This document shows, one piece after another, positions 61,077-64,000 of a stretch of 64,000 bases of DNA; the stretch's first letter is position 1; each line of letters starts with the position of its first letter. The notes beneath the pieces are model-generated. The model was not told where the DNA came from. It worked only from the letters and a program-made list of their open reading frames with translations, and searched no databases. The position numbers and the translations under genes were made by a program. This DNA is from Aneurinibacillus uraniidurans (lineage in GTDB: Bacteria; Bacillota; Bacilli; Aneurinibacillales; Aneurinibacillaceae). Where the stretch lies: positions 2,863,501 to 2,927,500 of the forward strand of contig NZ_CP116902.1 of NCBI RefSeq assembly GCF_028471905.1. Reading direction: 5' to 3'.

Positions 61077-62627
61077 ATGCGACATTACAAACAATGGGGA
61101 CTAGCTTTTTTAGTACTTATCCTTACTTTGCTCTCTGGCTGTTCCGGGGATGCTCTCACCCTGCGCAACGCTTTTGTGAAAGCGGCTTCCCAACCAAACT
61201 ATGATTTTCAAAGCACAATTCGGATGACAAGCAAGGATGCAGACATTATGCTAAAGCTTGCCCATATGAGGAAGCCAACCGATAAAGAACTTCAGGATGC
61301 AGAGGAATTTCTTAAAACGATGCGTGAAGGAATTACACTCAAAGGCTCTCAGTATGACCGTCAACATGCGAGCATGACCATGACGTTAAATCATGACAGC
61401 CTTCTTCGTAAGGAGAAATTATGGACAGGCGACCAAAATGCATCGCTTACCGTTCTACTTTCTCCAAAGGCTGCTTATGTTAAAACTCCTCTGGACTCTA
61501 AGTACCTGTTTGCCTCTCTTGCACCGCAAACATCTGAAATCAATCCAGAGGCGCTTGCCGAATTTCAAAAGCGTATGAATGAGCTGACCGTTGCTTTTAT
61601 TCAAGAATATAGTGAAAAGCATAGCTATAACTTACCTCATATTCAGAACAAAGGAAATGTGTCAGTCACACTGCCGAACGGACAGTCTACGACAGCTTCT
61701 CATATTTCTGTTACGTTAAATATCGAAGAACTTACAGCTTTATTTTATAGCATCGCAAAAGATGCAGCAGATGATCCAAAAGTACGTACGTTCCTGCTAA
61801 ACATCGTCCAAGAAATGAATAAAATCGATCCAAGCCTTGCTTCCAAAAATGACATTTCAGAAGACATTTTGGCACAAAATTTCGCCGAGGCACTTAAAGA
61901 AATTAAACAAATGGAAAAGCAATACCCACCGAAAAAGGTTGCAGAAATGGCACGTGAACAGGGTCTGCAATCATTTTCTCTCACACTCGACTATTTTGTA
62001 GATGCTAACAACCTTCCTGTTCGTTCCATTGGTAAGCTCGATTTTATGTTTAAAGATAAAGATGGAACACTGCCTGGAGCAATCCAATTGAATGTAGAGA
62101 TTGATGAATACATGTGGAATTTCGGAAAAGTTACACCTATCGTCTATCCTGCAAATACAGAAACAGTAAATTTCGAAGACTTAACAAAAAATCACAAGCT
62201 GCTCAGCGCCTTTCATCCACAAGGTTTTCTACATGCGATACTGAAAGACGCCATTAGTGAAACAAAGCATCTGTATGTAACTCCTCTTTCTTCTGTAGAT
62301 TCTTCTAATCATTACTACTATGAGAATAAACAGCTGTATCTTCCGCTGCGCTATACAGCAGAAACAGTGAATGCAGAAGTAAACTTTGATCCCGTCTCTC
62401 AGCTTGTAATGATTAAAAAGGGAGATCATACGTACAAAATAAAAGCAGGAAGCAAGCAAGTTCTTAAAGAAGATGGTACTTCTGCCTCTATGCCTGCTGC
62501 GGCCTCTGAAAAGAATGATAGCCTATATGTGCCCGCCTCTTTCTTTGAGACATTTTTAGATGCTCCTTATAGTATTACCGATGATACTGGCAACGATCTT
62601 TTACTTACCTTTACACTAAACATGTAA
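61077..62627 (+). CDS. Lipoprotein with C-terminal copper amine oxidase N-terminal-like domain
   Basis: A 516-aa exported lipoprotein. LILTLLSGC is the lipobox (Cys at about 22). The long central region is alpha/beta with no recognisable motif; the last 100 residues (LYLPLRYTAETVNAEVNFDP, LVMIKKGDHTYKIK, SLYVPASFFETFL) are a Cu-amine-oxidase-N-like stalk domain, common in Bacillales cell-surface proteins and not enzymatic. Likely a cell-envelope protein of unknown job. ATG follows TGGAGGAG. Confidence 0.85.
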   Translation: MRHYKQWGLAFLVLILTLLSGCSGDALTLRNAFVKAASQPNYDFQSTIRMTSKDADIMLKLAHMRKPTDKELQDAEEFLKTMREGITLKGSQYDRQHASMTMTLNHDSLLRKEKLWTGDQNASLTVLLSPKAAYVKTPLDSKYLFASLAPQTSEINPEALAEFQKRMNELTVAFIQEYSEKHSYNLPHIQNKGNVSVTLPNGQSTTASHISVTLNIEELTALFYSIAKDAADDPKVRTFLLNIVQEMNKIDPSLASKNDISEDILAQNFAEALKEIKQMEKQYPPKKVAEMAREQGLQSFSLTLDYFVDANNLPVRSIGKLDFMFKDKDGTLPGAIQLNVEIDEYMWNFGKVTPIVYPANTETVNFEDLTKNHKLLSAFHPQGFLHAILKDAISETKHLYVTPLSSVDSSNHYYYENKQLYLPLRYTAETVNAEVNFDPVSQLVMIKKGDHTYKIKAGSKQVLKEDGTSASMPAAASEKNDSLYVPASFFETFLDAPYSITDDTGNDLLLTFTLNM

Positions 62628-62628
62628 T

Positions 62629-62671
62629 AAAAATAGCCGCTGTTCCTTTATAGGAAACAGCGGCTATTTTT
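62629..62671. terminator. Terminator of the lipoprotein gene
   Basis: AAAAATAGCCGCTGTT and AACAGCGGCTATTTTT form a 16-bp stem with T tracts on both strands. Confidence 0.92.
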
Positions 62672-62690
62672 CATCTTCTTTGTTAAACAG

Positions 62691-62733
62691 AAAAACACCA
62701 TACTTCCAAAATATATTCCCTGGAAAATGGTGT
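62691..62733 (-). terminator. Terminator of the tRNA cluster
   Basis: ACACCAT/ATGGTGT with an inner TTCC/GGAA pair; on the minus strand followed by TTTTTCTGTTT. It lies just past the last tRNA. Confidence 0.75.
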
Positions 62734-62753
62734 CTGTTTTTGTAAAGCAAAAA

Positions 62754-62826
<73 letters not shown>

Positions 62827-62840
62827 TTATTCAGGAATGG

Positions 62841-62926
62841 CGGAGGGAGCAGGATTCGAACCCGCGTGGGCTTGCACCCTAACGGTTTTCAAGACCGCCC
62901 CGTTATGACCACTTCGGTATCCCTCC
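62841..62926 (-). tRNA. tRNA-Ser (TGA)
   Basis: 86 nt with the long variable arm typical of Ser. Anticodon loop CTTGAAA gives TGA. Discriminator G; CCA encoded at 62838-62840. Confidence 0.93.
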
Positions 62927-62942
62927 GCAAGTATAAAAATGG

Positions 62943-63013
62943 CAGGGGCAGTAGGAATCGAACCCACACTGGAGGTTTTGGAGACCTCTGTTCTACCGTT
63001 AAACTATGCCCCT
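62943..63013 (-). tRNA. tRNA-Trp (CCA)
   Basis: 71 nt. Acceptor AGGGGCA/TGCCCCT, anticodon loop CTCCAAA, almost identical to B. subtilis tRNA-Trp as remembered. CCA encoded. Confidence 0.95.
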
Positions 63014-63023
63014 GTAATGAAAG

Positions 63024-63097
63024 TAGCGGCAGAGGGGATCGAACCCCCGACCTTACGGGTATGAACCGTACGCTCTAGCCAGCTGAGCTACGCCGCC
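63024..63097 (-). tRNA. tRNA-Met elongator (CAT)
   Basis: 74 nt with anticodon loop TTCATAC. CCA not encoded beyond the first bases. Confidence 0.93.
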
Positions 63098-63125
63098 AAA
63101 TTATCTTATTCAAAAAATATAATGG

Positions 63126-63199
63126 CGTGCCCGGAGAGACTCGAACTCCCAACCTTCTGATTCGTAGTCAGACACTCTATCCGATTGAGCTACGGGCAC
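63126..63199 (-). tRNA. tRNA-Arg (ACG)
   Basis: 74 nt; loop CTACGAA gives ACG, which would be read as ICG after deamination. CCA encoded at 63123-63125. Confidence 0.94.
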
Positions 63200-63214
63200 A
63201 TAGTAATACTATGG

Positions 63215-63285
63215 AGCGGGTGATGGGAATCGAACCCACGTATTCAGCTTGGAAGGCTGATGTTCTACCATTGAACTACACCCGC
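63215..63285 (-). tRNA. tRNA-Gly (TCC)
   Basis: 71 nt; acceptor GCGGGTG/CACCCGC, loop CTTCCAA. CCA encoded. Confidence 0.94.
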
Positions 63286-63305
63286 ATATTACCTTATTGA
63301 ATAAA

Positions 63306-63382
<77 letters not shown>

Positions 63383-63413
63383 GCATTACATAAATCACTA
63401 TTTTAAAAAATGG

Positions 63414-63486
63414 TGCCGGCGAAAGGACTTGAACCCTCAACCCCCTGATTACAAGTCAGGTGCTCTACCAGTTGAGCTACACCGGC
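63414..63486 (-). tRNA. tRNA-Thr (TGT)
   Basis: 73 nt; acceptor GCCGGTG/CGCCGGC, loop CTTGTAA. CCA encoded. Confidence 0.94.
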
Positions 63487-63552
63487 GACGTACAGGATGT
63501 ACTAGGTTCTGCGTTAGGCACAGGACGTGCCTGCTCTTAGCAGAACTTCCTT
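63487..63552. repeat. tRNA spacer hairpin element, copy A
   Basis: Outer stem GTTCTGC/GCAGAAC (63506-63512 with 63540-63546), inner stem AGGCAC/GTGCCT (63516-63521 with 63527-63532), loop AGGAC, and a small GTAC-GGAT-GTAC arm at the left. Same plan as copy B between Glu and Val genes. Confidence 0.8.
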
Positions 63553-63563
63553 TAGAATAAGGA

Positions 63564-63636
63564 TGGAGGATGACGGGATCGAACCGCCGACCCTCTGCTT
63601 GTAAGGCAGATGCTCTCCCAGCTGAGCTAATCCTCC
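63564..63636 (-). tRNA. tRNA-Val (TAC)
   Basis: 73 nt; acceptor GGAGGAT/ATCCTCC, loop CTTACAA. CCA not encoded. Confidence 0.94.
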
Positions 63637-63701
63637 GACGTACAAGGATGTACTAGGTTCTGCGTCGCGACAGGACGTCGCGACTTTAGCAGAACTTCCT
63701 T
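63637..63701. repeat. tRNA spacer hairpin element, copy B
   Basis: Outer stem GTTCTGC/GCAGAAC (63657-63663 with 63689-63695), inner stem GTCGCGAC/GTCGCGAC (63664-63671 with 63677-63684), loop AGGAC. Outer parts are almost identical to copy A; the inner stem sequence differs but remains paired. Confidence 0.8.
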
Positions 63702-63705
63702 GAAA

Positions 63706-63779
63706 TGACCCGTAGGGGATTCGAACCCCTGAATGCATGCGTGAAAGGCATGTGAGTTAAGCCGCTTCTCCAACGGGCC
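63706..63779 (-). tRNA. tRNA-Glu (TTC)
   Basis: 74 nt; acceptor GGCCCGT/ACGGGTC, loop CTTTCAC. CCA not encoded. Confidence 0.93.
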
Positions 63780-63783
63780 ATGG

Positions 63784-63856
63784 CTCCGCAGGCCGGACTC
63801 GAACCAGCGACCGATCGGTTAACAGCCGATTGCTCTACCGACTGAGCTACTGCGGA
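63784..63856 (-). tRNA. tRNA-Asn (GTT)
   Basis: 73 nt; acceptor TCCGCAG/CTGCGGA, loop CTGTTAA. CCA encoded. First tRNA after the 23S rRNA gene. Confidence 0.94.
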
Positions 63857-63921
63857 ATAGTGCCGTATGAAAGTGTATAGCACCTTCAAAACTGAATCGA
63901 AACAAAACGCAAGTTTATATT

Positions 63922-64000
63922 GGTTAAGCCCTCGACCGATTAGTATTCGTCAGCTCCGTACATTGCTGCACTTCCACCTCGAACCTATCTACCTCATCAT
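63922..64000 (-). rRNA. rrl: 23S rRNA, 3' end (partial, cut by window edge)
   Basis: The minus strand ends in the 23S 3' terminus: the block ATACTAATCGGTCGAGGGCT and TTAACC is diagnostic, preceded by TAGGTTCGAGGTGGAAG. Only 79 bases are inside the window. No 5S gene lies between it and tRNA-Asn (63857-63921). Confidence 0.95.

Overview
The window reads as a chromosomal segment of a spore-forming, motile, aerobic Bacillales bacterium. Gene content and order point to the Aneurinibacillus/Brevibacillus group; this is inferred from gene families and synteny, not from a database match. Supporting signs are strong Gly-rich ribosome-binding sites, TTG/GTG starts, a tyrosine T-box, a CcpA/cre network, cotJABC spore-coat genes, RefZ, YtxJ of the bacillithiol system, and the run ezrA-like/refZ ... 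rpsD ... tyrS, acsA-acuABC, ccpA, aroA, ytxJ, which broadly matches Bacillus subtilis.

Layout. 1-6.5 kb (minus strand) is a possible catabolic block: a FixA-type EtfB followed by a truncated ferredoxin-domain gene, an SDR / iron alcohol dehydrogenase / AccD-AccA-like carboxyltransferase operon with a 57-aa gene at its end, a 36-aa ORF and a DUF169 gene. The SDR operon and the 36-aa ORF have nearly identical sigma-A promoters, each followed by the palindrome TGTATYRATACA; a degenerate copy precedes the DUF169 gene. 6.6-12 kb (plus) holds a flavoprotein, a cNMP/CBS/nucleotidyltransferase protein and an acetate-type symporter pair behind two cre-like sites. 12-21 kb (minus) holds a TPM-EzrA fusion, RefZ, a TVP38 protein, an MBL hydrolase, a diguanylate cyclase, a phosphatase and a lone trpB. 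21-25 kb holds EamA, rpsD with a long leader, and a MerR/MFS pair.

25-31 kb (minus) is a signalling cluster: a MASE3 sensor kinase, a chemoreceptor and a NarL-type regulator, then a kinase-like protein and an HD-GYP protein whose kinase and receiver domains have lost key residues. 31-47 kb carries tyrS (T-box), a class A PBP, the acsA/acuABC acetate switch, mtnN-ccpA, aroA, an FtsA-like protein with a five-repeat tail, a 196-bp inverted repeat, ytxJ and an isocitrate/isopropylmalate dehydrogenase. The acetate theme ties together the symporter, AcsA, its acetyltransferase/deacetylase and CcpA, whose likely binding sites lie in the symporter and acsA promoters.

47-62.6 kb is a mixture of envelope, sporulation and housekeeping genes: exported proteins of unknown role, a soluble HtrA-like protease, prfC, a YhcN/YlaJ lipoprotein, cotJABC, recU and a glutaredoxin-thioredoxin reductase fusion. 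62.7-64 kb (minus) is an 11-gene tRNA cluster directly following the 3' end of a 23S rRNA gene, with no 5S gene between them. Two tRNA spacers hold a repeated hairpin element whose inner stem has changed sequence while keeping pairing.

No CRISPR array, prophage or intact insertion sequence was seen.
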